From the NCBI GenBank assembly GCA_023229945.1, contig JALNYH010000023.1:1-34701 (forward strand): a DNA stretch of 34,701 bases, in the 5' to 3' direction. The notes beneath the pieces are model-generated. The model was not told where the DNA came from. It saw only the letters and a program-made list of their open reading frames with translations, and did not search any database. Made by a program: the position numbers and the translations under genes. This stretch comes from Arcobacteraceae bacterium. GTDB taxonomy: Bacteria > Campylobacterota > Campylobacteria > Campylobacterales > Arcobacteraceae. Below, in pieces: positions 7,971-16,257 of this stretch; position 1 is the first letter of the stretch; the number at the start of each line of letters is the position of its first letter.

Positions 7971-8689
7971 TAATTGAAGCTAAAAATATTGTAACAAAAT
8001 TTGGTAATAAAATTATACATAATGGAGTAAGTTTTCATATTAAAAAAGGTGAAATTTACGGTCTTTTGGGAGGAAGTGGAAGTGGAAAAACTACACTTTT
8101 GAGAGAAATGATACTCTTACAAAAACCAACACAAGGTGAGATGATAGTTCTTGGCAAGAATATAAGTAAATTAACTACACAAGAAGAAAACGAACTTAGA
8201 TTGAGATGGGGAGTGCTATTCCAATTTGGTGCATTGTTTACTTCTATTACAGTATTGGAAAATGTTATGTTGCCACTTAAAGAATATACTAAATTACCAG
8301 ATTTTTTTATAGAAGAATTGGCTTTTTTGAAGCTTCAAATGGTTGGATTATCAAAAGAATCAGCATATCTTTATCCATCACAATTAAGTGGTGGTATGAA
8401 AAAAAGAGCAGCACTTGCAAGAGCTTTAGTCCTTGATCCTGAAGTGCTATTTTTGGATGAGCCAACTTCTGGACTTGACCCATCTAGTGCTAGGGCTTTT
8501 GATAAACTTATTTTGCAATTGAGAGAATTCTTAGATATAACTATAGTTATAGTTACACATGATAAAGATACAATAGCAAATGTACTTGATAGATTTATTA
8601 TTTTAGGTGATTCCAAAGTTCAAGCTGAGGGTAGTTTGGAAAATTTAAAAAAAACAAATTTAAAATTAATAGAACAATTTTTGGAGTAA
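7967..8689 (+). CDS. mlaF: MlaF-family lipid ABC transporter ATP-binding protein
   Basis: 240-residue ABC ATPase. Walker A is GGSGSGKTT (about residues 35-43), the Q-loop lies in LLFQFGALF, the ABC signature is LSGGMKKRAALARAL, Walker B is VLFLDEPTSGLD, and the switch His is in VIVTHDKD. The FQFGALF segment after the Q-loop and the SGGMKKR signature are typical of MlaF/Ttg2A. Four-base overlap with mlaE and two-base gap to mlaD. Confidence 0.95.
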   Translation: MIIEAKNIVTKFGNKIIHNGVSFHIKKGEIYGLLGGSGSGKTTLLREMILLQKPTQGEMIVLGKNISKLTTQEENELRLRWGVLFQFGALFTSITVLENVMLPLKEYTKLPDFFIEELAFLKLQMVGLSKESAYLYPSQLSGGMKKRAALARALVLDPEVLFLDEPTSGLDPSSARAFDKLILQLREFLDITIVIVTHDKDTIANVLDRFIILGDSKVQAEGSLENLKKTNLKLIEQFLE

Positions 8690-8691
8690 AT

Positions 8692-9621
8692 ATGGAAAAT
8701 AAAGCAAATTATATATTATTGGGCATTTTTGTTTTTGTTACATTTCTATCAGGAATAGTTTTTTTGTTGTGGTATTCCAACTATTCTCAAAGTATTCAAT
8801 ACAGCTATTATAAAGTAAATATTAAAGAATCAGTTTCAGGACTCAATCTAAAAGCACCAGTAAAGCTTAGAGGTGTAAATGTGGGGGAAGTTGATAAGCT
8901 TTATATCAATCCAGATAATAGTGAAGAGGTGACAATCATAGTAAAAATTGTATCAGATACTCCAATAAAAGTTGATAATTATGCTATCTTAAAACCTCAA
9001 GGTATCACAGGGCTTAGTTATCTTGAAATTGAAGGTGGTACAAACCAATCAGAAAAACTCAAAACTAGTGATAAAGAATCTTTAATGGGAGTTATTCCAG
9101 CTAAAGCTTCTTTCCTATCAATGATAGATAAATCTTTTGAAACAATAGCACAAAGAATAGATATTTTTTTCAAGGGTCAGGGGATGGAAAATCTTCAAAT
9201 ATTATTGGAAAATAGTGCTAAAACTTCACAGCATCTTGCCAAACTTTCTCAAGTATTAGAAGAAGAGAGTGAAAATATTTCATTACTTATCAAACAATCT
9301 CATAACACTGCAAAAGAGCTTGAAATAATGTCTCAATCAATATCACAAGTAGTTTATGAAGATACAACTGTTATGATGGATAATGTAACAAAAGCAGCAC
9401 AATCTGTAGATAATTTGATGCTAAAGTTAGAGCAAAAAGTGGATAGTGGCTCATTTGATATAGATGAAGTAATCGAATATAATTTAAAACCACTTGCCAA
9501 TTCAATATCACAGTTGGATGAATTATTGATAGAAACTAAATCTTTAATAATCAATTTAGAAGAAAGTCCATCTGATATTTTGTTTAAATCAACACCAAAA
9601 AAACTTGGACCAGGAGAGTAA
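8692..9621 (+). CDS. mlaD: MlaD-family MCE-domain substrate-binding protein
   Basis: 309 residues. One N-terminal membrane helix (about 7-29), an MCE domain (about 38-115, with SVSGLNLKAPVKLRGVNVG and LKPQGITGLSYLEIEGG), and a long helical, probably coiled-coil C-terminal part (about 150-300). MCE proteins form a hexameric ring in the periplasm that carries lipid to or from the permease. It is longer than E. coli MlaD (about 180 residues), so the C-terminal helices may form an extended tube or needle as in other MCE proteins. Ends directly against the auxiliary lipoprotein gene. Confidence 0.93.
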   Translation: MENKANYILLGIFVFVTFLSGIVFLLWYSNYSQSIQYSYYKVNIKESVSGLNLKAPVKLRGVNVGEVDKLYINPDNSEEVTIIVKIVSDTPIKVDNYAILKPQGITGLSYLEIEGGTNQSEKLKTSDKESLMGVIPAKASFLSMIDKSFETIAQRIDIFFKGQGMENLQILLENSAKTSQHLAKLSQVLEEESENISLLIKQSHNTAKELEIMSQSISQVVYEDTTVMMDNVTKAAQSVDNLMLKLEQKVDSGSFDIDEVIEYNLKPLANSISQLDELLIETKSLIINLEESPSDILFKSTPKKLGPGE

Positions 9622-10206
9622 ATGAAAACAATATTAATTTTAGTAGCTTTGATTCTTTTTGGTGGATGTTATTCCAAAAATTCATCTTTAATGGAGTATT
9701 CAAATCTAAGATTGGAAATAAAACCACAAAAATCAGCAAATACCAAATCACAAAAGGTATTGTTGGTCAAAAAGCCAAAAGGTGTTAGTTATATTGATAC
9801 TAGAGATTTTATTTATACGGATAAAGAGGGTTTTTATAGTAGCTATGCTTATCATAAGTGGGATGAACCAGTTTCTAAACAATTGGAAAATATATTTGCA
9901 CTTACACTTTCTCAAAGTGAGAAGTTTGAAAGTGCTATTACAACTTCAAGTATATTGAATTATGATTTAGTTTTGGAATCAAACATATATGAATTTACTC
10001 ATAATATACAAGATAATCAATCAAAAGTAGTCATAAATATAGAAATCAAAGTAATAAATGCAAAAACAAAAACTATTGTGGTAAATCAAAGATTTAAAAT
10101 AGAAGAAAATACAAAATCAATAAATGCACAAGGTGCTTTAGAAGCTTATAATATAGCATTAGATAAGTTGTTGGATAAGATTGTAAATTTAGATTATGAT
10201 TTATAA
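9622..10206 (+). CDS. ABC-transport auxiliary lipoprotein (Mla/Pqi-type)
   Basis: 194 residues with a lipoprotein signal peptide ending in the lipobox FGGC (Cys16). The mature part resembles the ABC_trans_aux family (PF03886; PqiC-like): an early LLVKKPKGVSYIDTRDFIY section, a YHKWDEPVSKQLENIFALTL section and later strands NYDLVLESNIYEF. In such systems this lipoprotein caps the MCE assembly at the outer membrane. The ATG follows the mlaD stop without a gap. It is the last gene of the mutS7-mla run and converges on the tRNA gene. Confidence 0.85.
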   Translation: MKTILILVALILFGGCYSKNSSLMEYSNLRLEIKPQKSANTKSQKVLLVKKPKGVSYIDTRDFIYTDKEGFYSSYAYHKWDEPVSKQLENIFALTLSQSEKFESAITTSSILNYDLVLESNIYEFTHNIQDNQSKVVINIEIKVINAKTKTIVVNQRFKIEENTKSINAQGALEAYNIALDKLLDKIVNLDYDL

Positions 10207-10207
10207 G

Positions 10208-10284
10208 TGGTGGGTCCAGAAGGACTCGAACCTTCGACCACTCGGTTATGAGCCGAGTGCTCTAACCAACTGAGCTATAGACCC
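10208..10284 (-). tRNA. tRNA with anticodon CAU (probably tRNA-Ile2, possibly elongator Met)
   Basis: A 77-base cloverleaf on the minus strand with the 3' CCA encoded (10210-10208). The acceptor stem GGGTCTA pairs with TGGACCC with one G-T pair, and the discriminator is A. The anticodon stem CTCGG/CCGAG closes the loop CTCATAA, with anticodon CAT at 10250-10248. The T arm is AAGGTTCGAGTCCTT. CAU occurs in initiator Met, elongator Met and the lysidine-modified Ile tRNA. The loop and arm sequence (GGCTCATAACCG, GGTCGAAGGTTCGAGTCC) looks most like tRNA-Ile2. The first acceptor pair is G-C, unlike initiator tRNA. Identity is not settled by sequence alone. Confidence 0.93.
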
Positions 10285-10316
10285 TTTTCAAAAAGCTATT
10301 GGTTAAATAGGTTGGA

Positions 10317-10322
10317 ATTATA
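10317..10322 (-). promoter_or_regulatory. Putative -10 box for the CAU tRNA
   Basis: TATAAT on the minus strand, ending about 33 bases before the tRNA 5' end, which would give a leader of roughly 25 bases. No clear -35 is visible. Tentative. Confidence 0.35.
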
Positions 10323-10361
10323 ATCAAGATTTCATAAAAGTTTGCTTAAATATTGCCTATT

Positions 10362-11348
10362 TTAAGAACTTTGTAAAATAAAATATTTTGCAGCAACTTC
10401 TTTTGTCTGAAATTTGACCCCTTGCATTTCAAATTCACCAAAATCTACTGTATAAATTTTCTCATCTTCAGTTTTTCCATAAGTTATGATAAGCTTTGTA
10501 GCAAGGGCTTTGTCGGCTTCACTCGCATTTTGACTTAGCATATTAAAAGGACCAATGGCATCTTTAATTTTTGCACGATAAAACTTTTGACTTTTTACTG
10601 TTTCTAGAGATAAATTATCCGCTTCATTTCTTCCAATCACAAGCTTTGCCCCATCTGGTAGTCTTAAATGTCTTCCAAATTTTACAATATCAATATCATC
10701 AACATCCATTTTATCATGCTCTATAAAATCCCTAATTCTAGCACTAGTATCAGGCATAGTAAGCAAACATCCACCAGCTGGCTCATCAAATCCTTTGAGT
10801 CCAATTCTTCTTGCCATTCTAAGTTGAGTTTGTCTGTTTCTTCCATTGATATCAAGCAATTTTTCTCTATCTACCCAGCCTTCAAGTTCTGGTTTTGTTG
10901 GAGATAGAAGCTTGGCACTAAGAGGGCGGAGTACTAAGTCTTCTTGACCACTTAATTTTTGAACAATATCTAATGATTCTTTCTTTTGACTCATTGGTCT
11001 TTGTCCCAAAACCTCACCACTTATCATAAAATTTGCATTATACTTTTCTAGTAGTTTTGAAGTATATCTAAACATAAAACCATGACAGTCAATACATGGG
11101 TTGAAGTTTTTCCCATATCCGTGAACTGGAGTAAAAAGCACTTCATCAAGAAATTCTTTTCTTAAATCAAGGATTTCTAATTTTGCACCGATTTGGTCAC
11201 ATAAATTTTGTAAATATTCTTTTTTATCATTTGTTCCACCAAATCCCATATCAATATGAACTGCTATTACTTCTATGTTTTGATCAATTATTAATTTCAT
11301 AGCAAGTGCAGAATCAAGTCCGCCACTAAATAGTGCCAATGCTCTCAT
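10362..11348 (-). CDS. MnmA/ThiI-like PP-loop ATPase with C-terminal NFACT-R-like domain
   Basis: 328 residues. The N-terminus has the PP-loop SGGLDSA (residues 8-14) used to adenylate a substrate. Two conserved cysteine sites, NPCIDCH (about 83-90) and AGGCLLT (about 196-202), match the pair used in tRNA thiolation. The C-terminal part (about 220-328; VKFGRHLRLPDGAKLVIGRN) resembles the NFACT-R RNA-binding domain. It is probably a tRNA-modifying enzyme, perhaps a sulfur transferase; such proteins are often labelled tRNA 2-thiouridylase-like, but the position modified is not known to me. ATG at 11348 has AGGA upstream. Divergent from the methyltransferase gene, with a shared promoter region. 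Confidence 0.82.
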   Translation of the reverse strand: MRALALFSGGLDSALAMKLIIDQNIEVIAVHIDMGFGGTNDKKEYLQNLCDQIGAKLEILDLRKEFLDEVLFTPVHGYGKNFNPCIDCHGFMFRYTSKLLEKYNANFMISGEVLGQRPMSQKKESLDIVQKLSGQEDLVLRPLSAKLLSPTKPELEGWVDREKLLDINGRNRQTQLRMARRIGLKGFDEPAGGCLLTMPDTSARIRDFIEHDKMDVDDIDIVKFGRHLRLPDGAKLVIGRNEADNLSLETVKSQKFYRAKIKDAIGPFNMLSQNASEADKALATKLIITYGKTEDEKIYTVDFGEFEMQGVKFQTKEVAAKYFILQSS

Positions 11349-11370
11349 ATCTTTTCCTAAATAAATTTTT

Positions 11371-11379
11371 TGGTATAAT
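11371..11379 (+). promoter_or_regulatory. Extended -10 promoter in the divergent region
   Basis: TGGTATAAT: extended -10 TG at 11371-11372 and TATAAT at 11374-11379, with a T run just upstream. Start of transcription is expected near 11386, which leaves room for the AAAAGG site of the TTG start at 11410 but not for a start at 11389. The reverse complement of the same bases reads TATTAT and could serve the minus-strand PP-loop gene. The same TTGGTATAAT appears upstream of carB. Confidence 0.55.
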
Positions 11380-11409
11380 ATCGTAATTTTGATTAAAAGG
11401 CAGTTTTAT

Positions 11410-12120
11410 TTGATTATTTATCAACCTATAAATGGCTATTGTTACAACAGTGATACATACTTTTTATATAACTTTATATTATCCAACCTAGAGAAATTCA
11501 AAAACCCAAAAGGGGAGCTTTTGGATGTTGGTAGCGGAAGTGGAATTCTTGGTCTTTTATTGGCAAAAGAGTTTAATGAAGTATCTTTAAATCAAGTGGA
11601 AATTCAAAAAGAGTTTTGTTTTTTTTCTAGCAAAAATGCCCAAATAAACAAAATCAAATCATTTTTATATGAGGGGAATTTCTTTGAGTTGGATTTTGAC
11701 AAAAAGTTTGATTATATAGTCTCAAATCCACCATTTTATCATCATAATTCAATCAAAAGTGAAAATGAGAATTTAAAAATTGCCAGATATAATACAAATT
11801 TTAGTTTAGATTCTTTTTTGAAAAAAGCTTCAACTATCCTCAAACCTCAAGGTAGATTGTTTTTTTGTTATGATGTTAAGCAGATAAATGATATTATGGC
11901 ACTATTGAAAGCAAATAAATTCAATCTCGAAGCATTGCAATTTGTCCATCCTTTCAGTCATAAGTGTGCAAATTTGATTTTGGTTTATGCAAAAAAGTCT
12001 TCAAATTCACTCACAAGTATATTGCCTCCTGTTGTGATGTTTGAAAATGGGGATTATACGCAAGCTGTTTTTGATTTGTTTGCCAAAGCTTCAACTCACA
12101 GTATAAAGTGTGAAATATGA
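11410..12120 (+). CDS. TrmN6-like (YfiC-type) tRNA adenine-N6 methyltransferase
   Basis: 236 residues from a TTG at 11410. The class I methyltransferase fold is clear: SAM-binding motif I LLDVGSGSGILGLLL (about 36-50) and the amino-methyltransferase motif IV NPPF (in YIVSNPPFYHHNS). The N-terminal YQPINGYCYNSDTYFLYNF is typical of the YfiC/TrmN6 group, which methylates N6 of A37 in tRNA-Val. I prefer TTG 11410 because AAAAGG lies nine bases upstream; the alternative TTG at 11389 lies almost at the predicted transcription start. The stop overlaps the next gene (ATGA). Substrate is inferred from family. Confidence 0.82.
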   Translation: MIIYQPINGYCYNSDTYFLYNFILSNLEKFKNPKGELLDVGSGSGILGLLLAKEFNEVSLNQVEIQKEFCFFSSKNAQINKIKSFLYEGNFFELDFDKKFDYIVSNPPFYHHNSIKSENENLKIARYNTNFSLDSFLKKASTILKPQGRLFFCYDVKQINDIMALLKANKFNLEALQFVHPFSHKCANLILVYAKKSSNSLTSILPPVVMFENGDYTQAVFDLFAKASTHSIKCEI

Positions 12121-12488
12121 TACAAAAAGATGGTTTTTCATTTTGCTTTGATGAGCATGAGTGTAGTAAATGTAGTGGAAATTGTTGTATAGGTGAGTCT
12201 GGATATATTTGGATTTCACCAAAAGAGATGGAAGAGTTTGCAAAGTTTCTTGATATGAGTGTTGAGGAATTTGCACAAAAATATCTTATAAAAGTGGGTT
12301 ATAAATATTCTATCAAAGAAGTAGAATACCAACCAAATAAGTTTGCATGTGTTTTTTTCAATTTTGAACAAAGAAATTGTGGTGCGTATGAAGTACGACC
12401 AACACAGTGTAGAACATTCCCATTTTGGGATTATTTTAAAGATAAAGTACAAGAGGTAGTTAAAGAGTGTCCAGCTATAAAAATATAA
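12117..12488 (+). CDS. YkgJ-family cysteine-cluster protein
   Basis: 123 residues. The cysteine pattern CSKCSGNCC (about residues 16-24), later NCGAYEVRPTQCRTFPFW and a final CP is that of the YkgJ/UPF0153 family (PF03692), thought to bind zinc or an iron-sulfur cluster. Cytoplasmic, no signal. ATG overlaps the preceding methyltransferase stop by four bases and the following TPR gene by 22 bases, so translation is coupled. The molecular function of the family is not established. Confidence 0.88.
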   Translation: MIQKDGFSFCFDEHECSKCSGNCCIGESGYIWISPKEMEEFAKFLDMSVEEFAQKYLIKVGYKYSIKEVEYQPNKFACVFFNFEQRNCGAYEVRPTQCRTFPFWDYFKDKVQEVVKECPAIKI

Positions 12489-13783
12489 TTCTTATTTTAT
12501 TGTTATCATTGCTATTTATTGGGTGTGTCGATAAACAGCATCAAATAATAGATAATACTTCTGCAAGTACTCTTAATAATAAAATATTTGAACAAGAAGA
12601 TTTATTGATTTTATTCGCACTAGAAGCACTAAACCAAAAAGATTATAAGTCAGCATTTGATCTTTTTGTATCTTTATATAATGCAACAAAAAAATTTGAA
12701 TACCTACAAAAAGCTTTAGACATAGCACTTTTTAACCAAGAATATATGGAAATTGTAGATTTATTACAAGCAAATATTTCTACTCATCCAGATAAGCAAG
12801 ATGGTTTGAATTTTATATATGCATTGGCATTGATGAATACAAATCAAGCTGATAAGAGTTTGGAAATAGCACAAAACTTATTAATAAAAAATAAAACTAA
12901 TCAAAACTACATACTAATTGGTAATATTTATTTAATTAAACAAGATTATCAAAAAGCTTTAGACTCTTTTACAATAGTCTATGAAGAACAACCACAAAAT
13001 ATTGGCTTGTTGATGATTGTAAGTGATATTTTGTATAAAAATTTAAACCAACAAAAAAAAGCTATTGAGCTACTTGATAATTATATTTCAACCAATGGTT
13101 GCAATGTAGAGATATGTGAACGAATTTATACATACTATATGGATCAAAATGATATAGATGGTATGATATCCACTTTACAAAAAAACTATAATTTGATGTT
13201 ATCTTTAGGTAAAAAAGAGGATGCTTTAAAAACATTAAATATCATTATTGAAATGTTTAAATTAAAAGATGTAAATTTGGCATTAAAATTTGTAGAATCT
13301 CTACCAGAAGATGGATATAAAAGTTTAAAGCTTATTGAATTATATAAAATGATAAATAATCAAGAACAAGTTTTATATTATTTTGATTTATTATATAAAC
13401 AAACTAATCAAATAGATGTTTTGGCACAAATGGCTATTTATGAATTCGAATCTAACACAAATAAAAAAGAGATTTTTAAATCTGTAAAAGTAAAACTAGA
13501 AAAGGTCTTAGAAACATCTTCAAATCATATGTATCAAAATTATCTAGGGTATTTACTTATAGATTTTGATATTGATTATGTAAGAGGTATAGAGCTTGTA
13601 AAATCAGCTATTGCTCAAGATCCTGAAAATATAGCATATTTAGATTCTTTAGCTTGGGGATATTATAAACTACAAGATTGTAAAATGGCATACGAATATA
13701 TGTTTGATATAGTAAATAAAATAGGACTAGACGAACCAGAAATAAAGCTACATTGGGAAACTATAAAAGATTGTAAGGAGTAA
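12467..13783 (+). CDS. TPR-repeat lipoprotein
   Basis: 438 residues from GTG 12467, with AGAGGT nine bases upstream. A lipoprotein signal peptide (about 1-20) ends in the lipobox LFIGC. The rest is almost wholly helical tetratricopeptide-like repeats; clearer units include YALALMNTNQADKSLEIAQ, IGNIYLIKQDYQKALDSF, and AIAQDPENIAYLDSLAWGYY near the C-terminus. Probably an outer-membrane-anchored scaffold facing the periplasm. The C-terminal LDSLAWGYYKLQDCKMAYEY pattern is common in large TPR proteins of this phylum. Followed by trpC after six bases. Confidence 0.87.
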   Translation: MSSYKNIILILLLSLLFIGCVDKQHQIIDNTSASTLNNKIFEQEDLLILFALEALNQKDYKSAFDLFVSLYNATKKFEYLQKALDIALFNQEYMEIVDLLQANISTHPDKQDGLNFIYALALMNTNQADKSLEIAQNLLIKNKTNQNYILIGNIYLIKQDYQKALDSFTIVYEEQPQNIGLLMIVSDILYKNLNQQKKAIELLDNYISTNGCNVEICERIYTYYMDQNDIDGMISTLQKNYNLMLSLGKKEDALKTLNIIIEMFKLKDVNLALKFVESLPEDGYKSLKLIELYKMINNQEQVLYYFDLLYKQTNQIDVLAQMAIYEFESNTNKKEIFKSVKVKLEKVLETSSNHMYQNYLGYLLIDFDIDYVRGIELVKSAIAQDPENIAYLDSLAWGYYKLQDCKMAYEYMFDIVNKIGLDEPEIKLHWETIKDCKE

Positions 13784-13789
13784 TTTAAA

Positions 13790-14587
13790 GTGATTTTAGA
13801 TGAGATTATAAAAAAAACAAAAGAAGATTTAGAAAGAAGAAAAGTTGAATATAGTCTAGATTGGTTGGGAAGAAGCTTAGCTTTCAATCCTTATCCACCA
13901 AGAGATGTAAGAAAAGTTCTCACTAGCACAAAAGATGACCCTATCAAAATAATAGCAGAAGTAAAAAAAGCAAGTCCGAGTAAGGGTGTAATAAGAGAAG
14001 ATTTTGATCCATTATTGATAGCTGATATTTATAGTAAAAATGGAGCTGACGCAATTTCAGTTTTGACAGAACCTCACTATTTTCAAGGTAATTTGGATTA
14101 TCTTACACAAATAAGAAGATATGTTCCTACGCCTTTACTTAGAAAAGATTTTATAGTTGACAAATACCAAATAGTAGAAGCTTTGGTTTATGGAGCTGAT
14201 TTTATACTTTTAATTGCAAAAGCATTATCTACAAAAGAGCTAAAAGAACTGTATGAATATGCCTTACATGTAGGACTTGATGTATTAGTAGAGATTCATG
14301 ACCTTGAAGACTTAAAAAAAGCAATGTCAGCAGGAGCTCATATTATAGGGATAAATCATAGAAATTTAGAGACTTTTGAAATGGATATGAAGCTTTGTGA
14401 AAAGCTTATACCAATGATTCCAAATGGTAAAATAATAGTAGCAGAAAGTGGTGTAACAGATACCGAAATCATCAAACACCTGAGTGAAATTGGAACTGAC
14501 GCATTTTTGATTGGTGAGCATTTTATGAGACAAGATGATATAGGTGCAGAAGTATCAAGACTAAAAAATAGTTTAACAAAAAACTAA
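13790..14587 (+). CDS. trpC: Indole-3-glycerol phosphate synthase
   Basis: 265 residues, the normal size of monofunctional IGPS, a TIM-barrel enzyme that closes the indole ring in tryptophan synthesis. Motifs seen are IIAEVKKASPSKG (catalytic Lys in strand 1), ADAISVLTEPHYFQG, LLRKDFIVDKYQ, GINHRNLETF and VAESGV. GTG start at 13790 has AAGGAG at 13775-13780. It is apart from other trp genes in this window and is transcribed with the TPR lipoprotein upstream. Confidence 0.96.
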   Translation: MILDEIIKKTKEDLERRKVEYSLDWLGRSLAFNPYPPRDVRKVLTSTKDDPIKIIAEVKKASPSKGVIREDFDPLLIADIYSKNGADAISVLTEPHYFQGNLDYLTQIRRYVPTPLLRKDFIVDKYQIVEALVYGADFILLIAKALSTKELKELYEYALHVGLDVLVEIHDLEDLKKAMSAGAHIIGINHRNLETFEMDMKLCEKLIPMIPNGKIIVAESGVTDTEIIKHLSEIGTDAFLIGEHFMRQDDIGAEVSRLKNSLTKN

Positions 14588-14661
14588 AATAGTAAATATA
14601 AGTTGTTTTACAAGAAAAATTCAATAACATTTTACAAAAGTTTAGAATTGTCTAAATCTTG

Positions 14662-14711
14662 AAATCGAAGTCATAAATCGTATTTTATTGACGACTTACG
14701 ACTCACGATTT
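14662..14711 (+). repeat. Heptamer-based inverted repeat between trpC and htpX
   Basis: Left arm 14662-14681 (AAATCGAAGTCATAAATCGT) and right arm 14691-14711 fold over a nine-base loop (ATTTTATTG). The arms match except for one unpaired base and a few G-U-type changes. The right side is built of 7-base units: CGACTTA, CGACTCA, CGATTTA, followed by CGAAACA to 14719. The left arm reads as the same words in reverse complement. There is no T run after it, so it is not a classical terminator. The htpX ribosome-binding site GAGGAG lies at 14725-14730. Confidence 0.75.
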
Positions 14712-14735
14712 ACGAAACAATAACGAGGAGTTACT

Positions 14736-15575
14736 ATGGAAGTAATGAAAACAACAGCACTTTTAGTATTACTTAGTGTACTTCTTGTGAGTCTTGGTGG
14801 CTATTTTGGTGGAGCTAATGGTACACTTATAGCACTTTTACTTGTAGGTGGTATGAATTTTTATGCTTATTTTTATTCTGATAAACATGTTCTTAAACAC
14901 TATCAAGCAGTGGAGCTTAGTGATAGCAGACATTTTATTTATCAAATAGTTCGAGAATTATCTCAAAAAGCAAATATTCCTATGCCAAAAGTTTATATCA
15001 TCCCACAAAATATGCCAAATGCTTTTGCAACAGGAAGAAACCCAGAAAATGGTGTGGTTGCAGTTACTCAAGGTTTACTTGATTTACTAAATCAAGATGA
15101 AATCAAATCAGTAATTGCCCATGAATTAGCACACATCAAACATTATGATATATTAACTGGAACAATAGCTGCTACAATTGCAGGTGCAATAGCTGCTATT
15201 GCAAATATGATGAAATTTGGTGCATTATTTGGCAACAATTCAGGACGAGGAATGCACCCAGCTGTTATGATATTGCTAGCTATTGTTTTACCATTAGCAG
15301 CTATGATTATACAAATGACAGTGAGCAGAAGTAGAGAATACGCAGCAGATGCTGCTGCAGCTAGACTTGTAGGTACACCAGTACATCTTCAAAATGCACT
15401 ACAAAAGCTTGATAGTTATGCAAGAAGAGGGGATTTGAGAAATGCTACTCAAGAAACAGCACATATGTTTATTATAAACCCTTTTGCAGGACACAATATA
15501 AACTTCAAACAGCTTTTTAGTACACATCCAACTACAGAAAATAGAATTGAGAGATTGTCACAAGTTAAATTGTAG
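14736..15575 (+). CDS. htpX: HtpX-like membrane zinc metalloprotease
   Basis: 279 residues. Two N-terminal membrane helices (about 5-24 and 29-46) precede the M48 peptidase domain. The zinc site is HELAH (residues 129-133), with the third ligand in SRSREYAADAAAA. Two further hydrophobic stretches (about 142-160 and 178-200) fit the HtpX layout, and FSTHPTTENRIERL closes the protein. It degrades damaged inner-membrane proteins. ATG at 14736 has GAGGAG at 14725-14730. The leader holds a heptamer inverted repeat. Confidence 0.95.
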   Translation: MEVMKTTALLVLLSVLLVSLGGYFGGANGTLIALLLVGGMNFYAYFYSDKHVLKHYQAVELSDSRHFIYQIVRELSQKANIPMPKVYIIPQNMPNAFATGRNPENGVVAVTQGLLDLLNQDEIKSVIAHELAHIKHYDILTGTIAATIAGAIAAIANMMKFGALFGNNSGRGMHPAVMILLAIVLPLAAMIIQMTVSRSREYAADAAAARLVGTPVHLQNALQKLDSYARRGDLRNATQETAHMFIINPFAGHNINFKQLFSTHPTTENRIERLSQVKL

Positions 15576-15588
15576 TACAATTGCATTT

Positions 15589-16257
15589 ATGATCAAAACG
15601 AAAAGCATTAAAATATTAAAAACACTTTATTATCTGAAATCTTTTGGCTACAATTATAATGAAAATGTTGTAATCCAACATGAAAAAAAAGTTGTAGCTT
15701 TACCAAATTCTATGAGTGATTTAAATCAAGTTGTACAAAATTGCAATTTATGCAACCTTTCAAAAACTCGAACAAATATATTATTTGGAAATGGAGCAAG
15801 TTCAAGTGGGATTGTACTACTTACTTTCGCACCAACGGACTTAGAAGATAAAGAGGGAAGATTTTATTCAGGTCGAGCTGGACAAATGATAGAAAATATA
15901 GTTACAAATGTTTTAAAAAGAAATTTAGAAGATGTTTTTATAACATCTGTTTTGAAATGTAAGCCAAGTGTAGGTGATAGTAATTTGTCTGATAGTATAG
16001 ATAAATGTACACAATACCTTAATCATCAATTAAAATTGATAAAACCAAAGATAGTGATTATCTTTGGTGAAAATGTTTATGAAAGTTTTATTGGCAAAAG
16101 TGATTTTGAAGAAGTTAAAGGGAATATTTTTGAATTTGGTGGATTAAAGATTTTAGCAACATATGAACATACCCATATTTTAAAAAATCCAACACTAAAA
16201 AAAGAAGTATTAGTTAGTATGTTGAAAGTAAATGAATTTATGGAGAATTGTGTATGA
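15589..16257 (+). CDS. Uracil-DNA glycosylase family 4-like protein with altered active-site motifs
   Basis: 222 residues. The four cysteines expected to hold a 4Fe-4S cluster are present (C52, C55, C124, C140), as is GRFYSGRAGQM (about 90-100). The two catalytic motifs have drifted: motif 1, usually GEAPG, is TFAPT (residues 79-83), and motif 2, usually TYHPS followed by LLRNP, is TYEHT followed by HILKNP (191-201). The protein may therefore act on a different lesion or only bind DNA. I chose ATG 15589; it has no clear ribosome-binding site and lies 13 bases after htpX, so translation may be coupled. The stop overlaps the next ATG. Confidence 0.83.
   Translation: MIKTKSIKILKTLYYLKSFGYNYNENVVIQHEKKVVALPNSMSDLNQVVQNCNLCNLSKTRTNILFGNGASSSGIVLLTFAPTDLEDKEGRFYSGRAGQMIENIVTNVLKRNLEDVFITSVLKCKPSVGDSNLSDSIDKCTQYLNHQLKLIKPKIVIIFGENVYESFIGKSDFEEVKGNIFEFGGLKILATYEHTHILKNPTLKKEVLVSMLKVNEFMENCV

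Noticed and set aside
11389..11409. TTG at 11389 as methyltransferase start
   Set aside because: It lies only about three bases after the predicted transcription start and has no ribosome-binding site; TTG 11410 has AAAAGG nine bases upstream and fits the family N-terminus.
14641..14656. TTTAGA-ATTG-TCTAAA hairpin as a trpC terminator
   Set aside because: Only six weak A-T-rich pairs and no following T run; too weak to claim.
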